In this document: in pieces, positions 43,236 to 51,922 of the stretch
Position numbering within the stretch: the stretch's first letter is position 1
How the letters are laid out: the number at the start of each line of letters is the position of its first letter
Assembly (NCBI GenBank): GCA_947502885.1
Contig: CANNBP010000001.1
Span: 124,001 to 188,000, forward strand
Source: an uncultured Aquimarina sp.
GTDB lineage: Bacteria; Bacteroidota; Bacteroidia; Flavobacteriales; Flavobacteriaceae
Reading direction: 5' to 3'
DNA length: 64,000 nt
Position numbers and translations under genes: made by a program
Notes under the pieces: model-generated
Told to the model about the DNA's origin: nothing
The model's input: the letters and a program-made list of their open reading frames with translations, nothing else
Databases searched by the model: none

Positions 43236-45098
43236 ATGAGTAAGGAAACCAAATATACCGAAGATAATATACGATCCCTCGATTGGAAAGAGCATATCCG
43301 AATGCGTCCTGGAATGTACATAGGAAAGCTTGGAGATGGGTCTTCTGCCGATGATGGTATCTATATATTACTAAAAGAGGTCCTCGATAATTCTATTGAT
43401 GAATATGTGATGGGTGCCGGTAAAACAATAGAAATTTCTATTCAAGGAGATAAAGTTATTGTTAGAGATTATGGTAGAGGGATACCATTGGGTAAGGTCG
43501 TTGATGTAGTCTCTAAAATGAATACTGGAGGTAAATATGATTCTCGTGCCTTTAAAAAATCTGTAGGATTAAATGGTGTTGGTACCAAAGCTGTAAACGC
43601 ATTATCTACATTTTTTAGAGTAGAGTCTACTAGAGATGGTAAATCAGCATCTGCAGAATTTGAAAAAGGTAACCTTACAAATCAAGAAACACTAGATGAA
43701 ACTTCAAGAAGAAGAGGTACAAAAGTATCTTTTGTACCCGATGGTTCTATTTTTAAGCATTATAAATATCGTACAGAGTATGTTGCAAAAATGCTTAAAA
43801 ACTATGTGTATTTAAATCCTGGGTTAACCATAATCTTTAATGGAGAAAAATATTTTTCTGAGAATGGGCTTAAAGATTTACTTTCAGATAATATAAATGT
43901 AGATGATAGATTATACGATATTATTCATCTCAAAGGAGATGATATTGAGATTGCAGTAACTCATAGTAAAACTCAATATAGCGAAGAATACCATTCTTTT
44001 GTTAATGGTCAACATACTACACAAGGAGGAACACACCAAGCAGCTTTTAGAGAATCTATTGTTAAAACAATTAGAGAATTCTATGGCAAAAACTATGAAG
44101 CGAGTGATGTTCGTAAATCCATAGTATCTGCAATTAGTATTAAGGTAATGGAACCTGTTTTTGAAAGTCAGACCAAAACAAAATTGGGTTCTACTGATAT
44201 GGGAGGTGATTTACCAACGGTTCGAACTTATATTAATGATTTTGTAAAAAATAAGCTAGATAATTTTTTACATAAAAATCCAGATACTGCAGAAAATTTG
44301 CAGCGTAAAATATTACAAGCAGAAAGAGAAAGAAAAGATCTTTCGGGTATTCGTAAGCTAGCTAAAGAAAGGGCTAAAAAAGCAAGTTTACATAATAAAA
44401 AACTTAGAGATTGCCGTATTCATCTAACAGATAGTAAGAAAGACCGTAATTTAGAAAGTACTTTGTTTATTACAGAGGGAGATTCAGCAAGTGGTTCTAT
44501 AACAAAATCTAGAGATGTAAATACCCAAGCCGTGTTTAGTTTAAGAGGAAAACCTCTTAATTGCTATAACATGACCAAAAAGATTGTTTATGAAAATGAA
44601 GAATTTAATCTTTTACAGGCAGCATTAAATATCGAAGAATCTTTAGAAGACTTAAGATATAATAATATTGTAATTGCAACTGATGCCGATGTCGATGGGA
44701 TGCATATTAGATTATTGTTGATTACATTCTTTTTGCAATTTTTTCCAGAAGTAATAAAAGAAGGTCATTTGTATATTCTACAAACTCCTCTATTTAGAGT
44801 ACGAAATAAAAAAGAAACAATTTATTGCTATTCTGAGCAAGAAAGAAGAGATGCCATAACAAAATTATCAGGAAAACCAGAAATAACTCGATTTAAAGGT
44901 TTAGGTGAAATTTCACCCGATGAGTTTGTACATTTCATAGGTGATGATATAAGGTTAGACCCTGTAATGCTTGATAAAGAAAAGTCTATAGAAGAGCTAT
45001 TATCTTTTTATATGGGCAAGAATACACCACAACGTCAAGAGTTTATTATTGACAACCTTAAAGTGGAATTGGATACAATAGAGGAAGAGGTCAAATAA
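43236..45098 (+). CDS. parE: DNA topoisomerase IV subunit B
   Basis: The ATG at 43236 gives 620 residues; an in-frame TTG at 43191 would add 15 residues but gives no family match there. The ATPase domain shows [29 protein letters not shown] and [14 protein letters not shown]. The transducer has [15 protein letters not shown]. The TOPRIM domain has [11 protein letters not shown] and [11 protein letters not shown], and the C-terminal region ends with [10 protein letters not shown]. It partners with the ParC-like protein 45 nt downstream to decatenate and relax DNA, using ATP. Compact length and pairing with the next gene support topoisomerase IV over gyrase. It is cytoplasmic. Confidence 0.92.
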   Translation: MSKETKYTEDNIRSLDWKEHIRMRPGMYIGKLGDGSSADDGIYILLKEVLDNSIDEYVMGAGKTIEISIQGDKVIVRDYGRGIPLGKVVDVVSKMNTGGKYDSRAFKKSVGLNGVGTKAVNALSTFFRVESTRDGKSASAEFEKGNLTNQETLDETSRRRGTKVSFVPDGSIFKHYKYRTEYVAKMLKNYVYLNPGLTIIFNGEKYFSENGLKDLLSDNINVDDRLYDIIHLKGDDIEIAVTHSKTQYSEEYHSFVNGQHTTQGGTHQAAFRESIVKTIREFYGKNYEASDVRKSIVSAISIKVMEPVFESQTKTKLGSTDMGGDLPTVRTYINDFVKNKLDNFLHKNPDTAENLQRKILQAERERKDLSGIRKLAKERAKKASLHNKKLRDCRIHLTDSKKDRNLESTLFITEGDSASGSITKSRDVNTQAVFSLRGKPLNCYNMTKKIVYENEEFNLLQAALNIEESLEDLRYNNIVIATDADVDGMHIRLLLITFFLQFFPEVIKEGHLYILQTPLFRVRNKKETIYCYSEQERRDAITKLSGKPEITRFKGLGEISPDEFVHFIGDDIRLDPVMLDKEKSIEELLSFYMGKNTPQRQEFIIDNLKVELDTIEEEVK

Positions 45099-45143
45099 AT
45101 CATAAGAGTTTAACTAGAAACTTAAAAAAGCCATAAATTATAT

Positions 45144-47822
45144 ATGGATTTGGAAAACGAAAACGAAGAATTACATAACGATTCTAACCCAGAAGATCAT
45201 CAACCACAAGAGGTTATTACTAAGGTTACGGGAATGTATAAAGATTGGTTTCTTGATTATGCATCCTATGTAATTCTTGAAAGAGCCGTACCAGCAATAG
45301 AAGATGGTCTTAAACCAGTACAGCGACGTATTCTTCATTCTATGAAGGATCTAGATGATGGTAGATATAATAAAGTAGCCAATATTGTTGGACATACGAT
45401 GCAGTATCATCCACATGGTGATGCAAGTATTGCTGATGCTATGGTACAAGTAGGACAAAAAGAACTACTAATAGATATGCAAGGAAACTGGGGTAATATT
45501 CTTACGGGAGATAGAGCTGCAGCATCAAGGTATATCGAAGCTCGTTTATCCAAATTTGCATTGGATGTTGTATATAACCCAAAGGTTACAGAATGGCAAT
45601 TGTCTTATGATGGAAGGAAAAAAGAACCAATCAATCTTCCGGTAAAATTTCCTTTATTATTAGCACAAGGAGCAGAAGGTATTGCTGTAGGGTTGAGCAC
45701 AAAAATATTACCACATAATTTTATAGAGCTGATAGATGCATCTATAAAACATTTACAAGGAAAACGATTTACAATTTTTCCAGACTTCCCAACTTCTGGT
45801 ATTGCAGACATAACAAATTATAATGATGGTAATAGAGGAGGTAAAGTAAGAGTACGTGCAAAAATATCTCAATTTGATAAAAACACATTGGTTATAAATG
45901 AGATACCATATACAACTACAACTACAACTTTAATAGATTCGATCTTAAAAGCCAATGAAAAAGGGAAGATAAAAGTTAAAAAAATAGAAGATAATACTGC
46001 TGCTACAGTAGAAATATTAGTACATCTTCCATCAGGAATTTCTCCTGATAAGACAATTGATGCATTATATGCATTTACGAATTGTGAAGTATCAATTTCG
46101 CCTTTAGGTTGCGTAATTGAAGATAATAAACCAAATTTTATTGGAGTTTCTGAAATGTTGCGTCGTTCTACCGATAATACGGTAGAATTGTTAAAAATGG
46201 AACTTGAAATTCAATTACAAGAACTGCAAGAACAATGGCACTTTGCATCTTTAGAAAGAATTTTTATAGAAAATCGAATATATAGAGATATTGAAGAGGT
46301 TGATACCTGGGAAGGAGTTATTGAAGCAATCGATAAAGGATTGCAGCCACATATAAAACACCTTAAACGAGCAGTAACAGAAGAAGATATAGTTAGATTA
46401 ACAGAGATTCGAATCAAACGTATATCAAAATTTGATATCGATAAAGCTCAACAAAAAATAGAGGCCTTAGAAGAGGATATTGCTAAAGTAAAATACCACC
46501 TAGAGCACTTAATCCCTTACGCTATTGACTATTTTAATAGATTAAAAACTACCTATGGTAAAGGAAAAGAGCGAAATACAGAAATCAAGATTTTTGATGA
46601 TATAGAGGCAACCAAAGTGGTTATACGAAATACAAAACTGTATGTGAATAGAGAAGAAGGTTTTGTAGGAACCTCTTTACGTAGAGATGAGTATGTCACC
46701 GATTGTTCTGATATAGATGATATTATTTGTTTTACTCGAGAAGGTAAACTTATGATAACTAAGGTAGGTTCAAAAACTTTTATAGGTAAAGGTATTATTC
46801 ATGTAGCGGTCTTTAAAAAGAAAGATAAGCGTACAATATATAATATGATTTATCAAGATGGTAAAGGAGGAGCTTCTTATGTTAAACGTTTTGCTGTTAC
46901 TAGTGTTACCAGAGATAAAGTGTACGATCTTACTCAAGGGAAAAAGCTATCAAAAATAACATATTTCTCTGCAAATCCTAATGGTGAGGCAGAAGTGATT
47001 ACTATTCTATTACGTCAGGCAGGAAGTATTAAAAAATTAAAATTTGATTTAGATTTTGCTGATCTGCTCATCAAAGGAAGAGGAGTAAAGGGTAACATTG
47101 TTACTAAGTATAATATTAAACGTATAGAGCTCAAAGAGCAAGGAGTTTCGACTTTGAAACCACGTAAAATATGGTTTGATGATTCTGTACAGCGCCTTAA
47201 TGTAGATGGGCGAGGAGAATTATTAGGAGAATTTAGAGGTGAGGATCGATTATTAATAATCAGTCAAAAAGGTACGATAAAAGCTATTGTGCCAGAAATG
47301 ACACTACATTTTAATTCTGATATGATTGTTCTCGAAAAATGGAAACCCAAAAAGCCAATATCTGCAATATACTGGGATGGAGAAAAGGAGAAATATTATG
47401 TTAAACGATTTTTGGTCGAAAACACGGATCGTGAAGATACGTTTATAACAGAACATCAAAAATCCTTTTTAGAAGTAGTTTCTACAGATTATAAACCCAT
47501 TGCCGAAATTGTGTTTAATAAAATAAGAGGCAAAGATCTTCGACCTAATGAAGAGATTAACTTAGAAGAATTTATCTCGATCAAAGGTATAAAAGCGCTA
47601 GGAAATCAATTAACTACGCATAAAGTTCGACAAGTTAATATGTTAGACCCTTTACCTTATGAAGAACCAGATGCATTACCTACAGAAGAAATAGAGGTGA
47701 TTGAAGAAGAAAACATATCTTCAGAAATAACGTCTTCAAATACATCTAATGTGATAAATGATGAAAAACATGAAGGAAGCGATAGCGATGAAGATGATGG
47801 TGAGCAAACTAAATTATTTTAG
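45144..47822 (+). CDS. parC: DNA topoisomerase IV subunit A
   Basis: The 892-residue protein has the type IIA winged helix and tower domains. It shows LDYASYVILERAVPAIEDGLKPVQRRI (about 38-63), the quinolone-region HPHGDASIADAMV (89-101) and active-site Tyr130 in AASRYIEARL. A coiled coil (about 420-470) and C-terminal GyrA/ParC beta-pinwheel repeats (about 500-800) follow. The tail (835-892) is acidic and low in complexity. It lies 45 nt downstream of parE and forms an operon with it. The residue aligning with E. coli ParC Ser80 appears to be Ala94, and Glu84 appears to be Asp98. The next gene, a channel, starts 29 nt downstream and may be co-transcribed. Confidence 0.94.
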   Translation: MDLENENEELHNDSNPEDHQPQEVITKVTGMYKDWFLDYASYVILERAVPAIEDGLKPVQRRILHSMKDLDDGRYNKVANIVGHTMQYHPHGDASIADAMVQVGQKELLIDMQGNWGNILTGDRAAASRYIEARLSKFALDVVYNPKVTEWQLSYDGRKKEPINLPVKFPLLLAQGAEGIAVGLSTKILPHNFIELIDASIKHLQGKRFTIFPDFPTSGIADITNYNDGNRGGKVRVRAKISQFDKNTLVINEIPYTTTTTTLIDSILKANEKGKIKVKKIEDNTAATVEILVHLPSGISPDKTIDALYAFTNCEVSISPLGCVIEDNKPNFIGVSEMLRRSTDNTVELLKMELEIQLQELQEQWHFASLERIFIENRIYRDIEEVDTWEGVIEAIDKGLQPHIKHLKRAVTEEDIVRLTEIRIKRISKFDIDKAQQKIEALEEDIAKVKYHLEHLIPYAIDYFNRLKTTYGKGKERNTEIKIFDDIEATKVVIRNTKLYVNREEGFVGTSLRRDEYVTDCSDIDDIICFTREGKLMITKVGSKTFIGKGIIHVAVFKKKDKRTIYNMIYQDGKGGASYVKRFAVTSVTRDKVYDLTQGKKLSKITYFSANPNGEAEVITILLRQAGSIKKLKFDLDFADLLIKGRGVKGNIVTKYNIKRIELKEQGVSTLKPRKIWFDDSVQRLNVDGRGELLGEFRGEDRLLIISQKGTIKAIVPEMTLHFNSDMIVLEKWKPKKPISAIYWDGEKEKYYVKRFLVENTDREDTFITEHQKSFLEVVSTDYKPIAEIVFNKIRGKDLRPNEEINLEEFISIKGIKALGNQLTTHKVRQVNMLDPLPYEEPDALPTEEIEVIEEENISSEITSSNTSNVINDEKHEGSDSDEDDGEQTKLF

Positions 47823-47851
47823 TTTAAATAATTGATAAATAGTAGTTTGAG

Positions 47852-48688
47852 ATGACTGACTTATTGTTAAAATACATTGATATAAATGACTTAGAAGGAG
47901 TTATTTTATATTGCTTTATTATTTTACTTATTAGTTGGTTGTTTTCATGGATTTTTAGAAAACTAATGGTTTTGTTTTTAAACAAGAGCCAAACAATAAT
48001 TGGTAGTACAAATGTTACTAGTCTAAGATTTGCTAAGAATTCTGTAAAATTTGTTTTTTTTCTAATAGCGTTTATACTTATTATTGGCACTGTTCCGTTT
48101 TTAAGACGACAGGCAACCATAATTTTTTCTGGAGCGGGAATTTTGGCAGCTATTATTGGTTTTGCTGCACAGGCAGCAATCTCAAACTTGATCGCAGGCG
48201 TGTTTATTGTTATTTTTAAACCTTTTCGAATAGGAGATTATATCAAATTAGACAAAGAACGGGTTGGAATTGTTGTCGATATTACTCTAAGACATACAGT
48301 GATTAATACTTTTGAGAATAAGAGATTAATTATTCCAAATTCTATTATTAGTACAGAATCTATTCTAAATCATACCATAGAAGAAAGTAGGGTACTTAGT
48401 TTTAATAACCTAAAAATAGGGCTAAATGCGGATATAGATTTGGTAAGGCAAATTATTTTGGAGGAAGCAGAAAAATTAGAGTATTCTACTGTAGATGATG
48501 ATAATAACGCTGCAGAGGTAAGAGTAATTGATATTTATGAATCCTACATTCATATTAGAGCCTATGTTTGGATTTCTGAACCTTTCAAAGAGTTTAGAAT
48601 GAAATGCAAACTTAAAGAAAGAGTTCACAAGCGTTTTCTCGAAGAAAATATAGAAATGCCGATTCCAAAACGTAAAGTAATTTCTTGA
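47852..48688 (+). CDS. Small MscS-family mechanosensitive channel
   Basis: The 278-residue protein has three membrane helices (about 17-37, 56-79 and 86-115). The pore-lining helix reads GAGILAAIIGFAAQAAISNLIAG. The beta domain shows FKPFRIGDYIKLDKERVGIVVDI and the strongly conserved IPNSIISTESILNHT. Family members open under membrane tension to release solutes upon osmotic downshock. Length matches the small MscS form. It starts 29 nt after parC on the same strand, so it may belong to that operon. A second, YbdG-type channel lies at 25 kb. Confidence 0.93.
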   Translation: MTDLLLKYIDINDLEGVILYCFIILLISWLFSWIFRKLMVLFLNKSQTIIGSTNVTSLRFAKNSVKFVFFLIAFILIIGTVPFLRRQATIIFSGAGILAAIIGFAAQAAISNLIAGVFIVIFKPFRIGDYIKLDKERVGIVVDITLRHTVINTFENKRLIIPNSIISTESILNHTIEESRVLSFNNLKIGLNADIDLVRQIILEEAEKLEYSTVDDDNNAAEVRVIDIYESYIHIRAYVWISEPFKEFRMKCKLKERVHKRFLEENIEMPIPKRKVIS

Positions 48689-48891
48689 TTATAAAACATC
48701 TACTTTACTCGATAACTTTTATAGAAGTCTGTTTATCTTATTAAAATCATGATTGAGTACCTAATTTATTGCGAATATCAACTTACCGAAATCAACTATT
48801 GCCAATATCTAGACAGATATAAAATAGAAGATTTTTAATTATCAAAGATGTCTAAATTGGTTTTATAATATATAATTTAAATATGTAAACC

Positions 48892-49101
48892 ATGAAAAAT
48901 AGTCTAGAGAAATTTAAAAAATTTGAAATAGAAAAGGATAAGCTAAAAGATATTAATGGAGCAAAAACGTGGATTTGTTGGAAGAGTTATATTAAAGGAG
49001 ATGCAAGAGTTTCTAAATACTCACAAGTAAAAGCTTTTGCATCAAGAGGTTATACTTGTAGGGAAGAAGTGATACGTGCAAAATATATGTATGCACATTA
49101 A
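48892..49101 (+). CDS. Small basic peptide with double-glycine-like leader (candidate exported peptide or RiPP precursor)
   Basis: The 69-residue product does not match a family I know by name. Its N-terminus (MKNSLEKFKKFEIEKDKLKD) then INGA resembles Bacteroidota leaders of the type LxxFxxFEIxKxxLxxINGG, with Gly23-Ala24 at the expected cleavage point. The remaining 45 residues are basic and rich in aromatics, with Cys29 and Cys56, which could form a disulfide or be modified. By analogy it may be a precursor exported by a C39-peptidase ABC transporter or a modified peptide. No such transporter or modifying enzyme lies in this window. A terminator follows. Coding status rests on length and leader resemblance only. 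Confidence 0.6.
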   Translation: MKNSLEKFKKFEIEKDKLKDINGAKTWICWKSYIKGDARVSKYSQVKAFASRGYTCREEVIRAKYMYAH

Positions 49102-49121
49102 TGATTAGATTTCGGTAAGAG

Positions 49122-49157
49122 AAAAAATCCAAAGTCTAGTTTTACTTTGGATTTTTT
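49122..49157. terminator. Bidirectional terminator after the small peptide gene and PhnA gene
   Basis: Arms 49122-49135 and 49144-49157 are complementary, with an 8-nt loop and core ATCCAAAGT, flanked by A and T runs. It lies 20 nt past the small ORF stop and faces the convergent PhnA gene. Confidence 0.82.
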
Positions 49158-49198
49158 AAATATTTTAACTCTTTATACTATAAGGTAGTAATAAAACG

Positions 49199-49777
49199 CT
49201 ATGATTTTTTTACAAATTTGGTTAGAATCACAATATGTTGCCCATTTGCACGACCTTCAATTTGTTCGGCATTATCATGAACTAATGAAATATTTCTAAC
49301 ATGTGTACCGCGTTTGGCGGTAAAATTAGCTCCTTTTACATCAAGATCTTTAATTAAAACAACAGAATCTCCTGCCTGTAATAGTGCACCATTCGCGTCC
49401 AAATGTTTGATCGCATCATCTTTATCATCAGCTTCACCAGTGGCATTAGCCCAAGTTGTCATATCTTCATCCAAATAAAGCATATCTAACAAATCTTGTG
49501 GCCAACCTTCAGATTTTAAACGATGTAACATTCTCCAGGCCATTACCTGTACAGCAGGAACCTGACTCCACATACTGTCATTCAGACAACGCCAAAAGTT
49601 TGGGTCTACCTTTTCAGAGTCCTCTATTTGCTCTACACATGTTTGAGTGATCAAAATATGAGAGTCTAGACCAGTACCAGGTGATTTAGGTACTTCATAC
49701 ACCGTAAGGTTTTCAGTTTCTCCTGATAATTCACATACGGATCCACTTCGTTTATATAATTCTCTTTCTAGACTCAT
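49199..49777 (-). CDS. PhnA domain-containing protein
   Basis: The 192-residue protein has an N-terminal zinc-ribbon-like segment (MSLERELYKRSGSVCELSG with Cys15) and a C-terminal PhnA domain (about 130-192) with GDSVVLIKDLDVKGANFTAKRGT and NGQHIVILTKFVKK. PhnA-type proteins are named for the phosphonate operon of E. coli, but the small homologues are not proven to act in phosphonate use. The function is unknown. It is soluble. It stands alone, converging on the small peptide gene through a shared terminator. Confidence 0.87.
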   Translation of the reverse strand: MSLERELYKRSGSVCELSGETENLTVYEVPKSPGTGLDSHILITQTCVEQIEDSEKVDPNFWRCLNDSMWSQVPAVQVMAWRMLHRLKSEGWPQDLLDMLYLDEDMTTWANATGEADDKDDAIKHLDANGALLQAGDSVVLIKDLDVKGANFTAKRGTHVRNISLVHDNAEQIEGRANGQHIVILTKFVKKS

Positions 49778-49818
49778 TATAGATGTATTTTATAAAATAT
49801 TAGGCACAAAAGTTTTTA

Positions 49819-50619
49819 CTAAGCTTTTTTACTTTTTTGCTTTTTACGTAGTTTAAAGTTGACAAACTCAACAAATAAAGAAAATGCAATCGTAAAATAC
49901 AGATAGCCTTTAGGTATTGTTCCTACTTCACTATCAAATATCTGAAGATGTGATAGGTGAGCAGCTTCTGCAATCAACATAAAACCAATAAGAATTAGAA
50001 AAGAAAGGCCTAAGATTTGAACCGAAGGATGTTTGTTTACAAAACGTCCTACGGGATTTGCAAAAATCATCATAATTAACACAGAAATTACAACGGCGAT
50101 TACCATTATAATTAGAGCATCATTTGGATCTTCACTTAATCCGTTAGTCATTCCGACAGCAGTTAAAATAGAATCAAAAGAAAATACAACATTAATTAAA
50201 GTAATTTGCATGATCGCTCTTGATAATGAACTAGAACTTTTTTCCTCGAGCTCTTTTTCTTCTTCACCTTTTTCATCTACTTTTTCATGAATCTCATGAA
50301 CACTTTTATAAAGTAGAAACATCCCTCCTCCAAATAAAATCAGTGCTTGTCCACTAATACCAGCATTTATCCATGGTAGATTTATATGCCAGAAAGGAGC
50401 TTCCATTGCAACCAGTAATGATATTCCGAACAATAATACAATACGCATAACCATTGCCAACAGCAATCCAATATTTGTGGCTTTTTTCTGTTGTTCATCT
50501 GGTAGCTTACTAGAAGCTATAGAAATAAAGATGATATTATCTATACCCAAGACAATTTCTAAAAAGGTTAGAGTTAGTAGTGCTACCCATGCATCTGGGG
50601 ATGTAAAGATTTCGAACAT
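49819..50619 (-). CDS. TerC-family integral membrane protein
   Basis: The 266-residue protein has about seven membrane helices. The TerC signature is clear: LTFLEIVLGIDNIIFISI (about 18-35), MRIVLLFGISLLVAM, an acidic cytoplasmic loop (KVDEKGEEEKELEEKSSS) and a second repeat with VFSFDSILTAVGM, then VGRFVNKHPSVQILGLSFLILIGFMLI. Some family members export manganese, and others are tied to tellurite resistance. Acidic residues in membrane helices are retained. The start codon overlaps the stop of the upstream lipoprotein gene by one nucleotide (TAATG), which suggests translational coupling. Confidence 0.93.
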   Translation of the reverse strand: MFEIFTSPDAWVALLTLTFLEIVLGIDNIIFISIASSKLPDEQQKKATNIGLLLAMVMRIVLLFGISLLVAMEAPFWHINLPWINAGISGQALILFGGGMFLLYKSVHEIHEKVDEKGEEEKELEEKSSSSLSRAIMQITLINVVFSFDSILTAVGMTNGLSEDPNDALIIMVIAVVISVLIMMIFANPVGRFVNKHPSVQILGLSFLILIGFMLIAEAAHLSHLQIFDSEVGTIPKGYLYFTIAFSLFVEFVNFKLRKKQKSKKA

Positions 50620-50996
50620 TAGTTTATTTTTTTTACGGTTCCTCGTTGTTTTTTGGTTTCACCTACCAATCCATATTCAAAAGTATAGGTGTTTTTATCA
50701 GTATTTAAGATTTTCATGTGTATTGCCTTTTGTTCTGCCATATTCTTGGGATGTAATTTTTGTAAAATATATTCACAATCATTGATCCATCGAATAGTAG
50801 AAGTATCTTGCTTTCCTTTAAAAAAATCTACTTCTAAAGTATCATAGCGAATAAAAGTAGTTTTAACAAGTTCGGCATTAAGAAAAGTTTCAAATTCAAA
50901 AGTACCTGTATGAAATTGAGCACAGTTTCGTTCTTGTTGATAACAACCGCTTATAATTACAGTAATTAAAAATAAAAAAATAATTTTCTTAATCAT
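50619..50996 (-). CDS. Small lipoprotein of unknown function
   Basis: The 125-residue product has a lipoprotein signal (FLFLITVIISGCYQQ, Cys about 18). The mature part is one small beta-rich domain with CAQFHTGTFEFETFL, RWINDCEYIL and TYTFEYGLVGE, plus conserved-looking Cys. I recall similar flavobacterial proteins sometimes carrying a misleading topoisomerase name, but nothing here resembles a topoisomerase. It is presumably anchored in the inner or outer membrane, facing the periplasm. Its stop overlaps the TerC start by one base, so the two probably act together; a role in metal or envelope stress is only a guess. Confidence 0.8.
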   Translation of the reverse strand: MIKKIIFLFLITVIISGCYQQERNCAQFHTGTFEFETFLNAELVKTTFIRYDTLEVDFFKGKQDTSTIRWINDCEYILQKLHPKNMAEQKAIHMKILNTDKNTYTFEYGLVGETKKQRGTVKKIN

Positions 50997-51062
50997 GGCC
51001 TTAAATCTAAGGACGAAAATAAATCTATTTAGAGAAAATAAAGAATGTGGAGATAAAAAATA

Positions 51063-51551
51063 TTAAGTTTTTTTCATTTCATAAGAATTAAATGTACCGT
51101 CTTGATAAAAAATTACTATGCGTTCTATTTTAGCGCCAGAATCAATTGGATTTATTTTTTTTTGATCTACGGCTTTTATAGAAGGTTGATGATTATCATC
51201 GATCTTTGCTTGAGAAAACAAATCTTCATCATGATTTGATGTTTTGGCTATAGAAGGTGAAGTAGAAGGAGGGACAGAAATTACATTTTTTGTTTCCGAA
51301 ACATTTTTGATCTGCGGTTTTATTTGTTTAGGAAATTCTCCTTTGCCATATAGAAGCCATTGCAACTCTACTTCATCATAAGCGTCTACAATTTTCATTA
51401 CAAAGTCTAAGCTTGGTTTATTACGACCGCTCAATATATGAGAAATAGAAGAGCGACCAACTCCCATATAATCTGCAAAGGCTGCTGCCGATATAGCATA
51501 ATGATTCATTATTCTTTGAATCCTTTTTCCGAAATCTGAACTGTTTACCAT
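51063..51551 (-). CDS. XRE-family helix-turn-helix regulator
   Basis: The 162-residue product has an N-terminal Cro/CI-type helix-turn-helix (about 8-62): FGKRIQRIMNHYAISAAAFA, MGVGRSSISHILSGRNKPSL and the following VMKIVDAYDEVELQWLLYG. The middle (75-135) is polar and probably disordered, and the C-terminus (137-162) has ERIVIFYQDGTFNSYEM, a short beta segment of unknown use. It is divergent from an M14 carboxypeptidase gene. The 371-nt region between them carries seven dyads fitting GTTTAC-N4-GTAAAC. The first covers its own start codon, so autoregulation is likely. Autoregulatory binding is inference. It is cytoplasmic. Confidence 0.88.
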   Translation of the reverse strand: MVNSSDFGKRIQRIMNHYAISAAAFADYMGVGRSSISHILSGRNKPSLDFVMKIVDAYDEVELQWLLYGKGEFPKQIKPQIKNVSETKNVISVPPSTSPSIAKTSNHDEDLFSQAKIDDNHQPSIKAVDQKKINPIDSGAKIERIVIFYQDGTFNSYEMKKT

Positions 51552-51865
51552 TGTAAACTATTGTTATTAGGTTAAGTGGTTACAAAGGTAAACAATTATA
51601 ATGAAACTTAGGTGTTACAAATGTGAATAGAGTATTTTGTGATTGAAGTGTTTGTTTAGGTTATTGTTATTAAGTATCTAATTTATAGAATACTAATCAG
51701 TTTTTAATTTCAACTTTTTATTTTAAATAACACTTTTTATGAATAAGAACAACTACTTAAAAGACTTGTATACTTCTGTAAACTTAGGATAATTATTAGA
51801 TGTTTACAATTGCAAATAAACTACGTTTACAAATGTAATAGATGTGTTGGTTTACACTTGTAACT
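51543..51865. promoter_or_regulatory. Array of seven GTTTAC-N4-GTAAAC dyads (candidate XRE operators)
   Basis: Sites begin at 51543 (12 of 12 consensus positions), 51578 (11), 51613 (8), 51768 (11), 51802 (10), 51825 (10) and 51850 (10). The first three are exactly 35 bp apart. A lone GTAAAC half site lies at 51893. The array fills most of the region between the XRE gene and the divergent carboxypeptidase gene. The third site is weak. Confidence 0.65.
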
Positions 51866-51922
51866 AATCACTTTATTTACTATGATTCTTCAGTAAACAA
51901 TAGTAATTTCGTGACTTTATAA

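Noticed and set aside
49199..49777. Phosphonate utilisation operon
   Set aside because: PhnA-type proteins are named after that operon, but no C-P lyase or phosphonate transport genes are in the window.
49819..50619. Tellurite resistance cluster
   Set aside because: TerC is alone; no TerB, TerD or TerZ-like genes are nearby.
50619..50996. Topoisomerase IV fragment
   Set aside because: The product is a short lipoprotein with no topoisomerase motif; genuine parE and parC lie at 43-48 kb.
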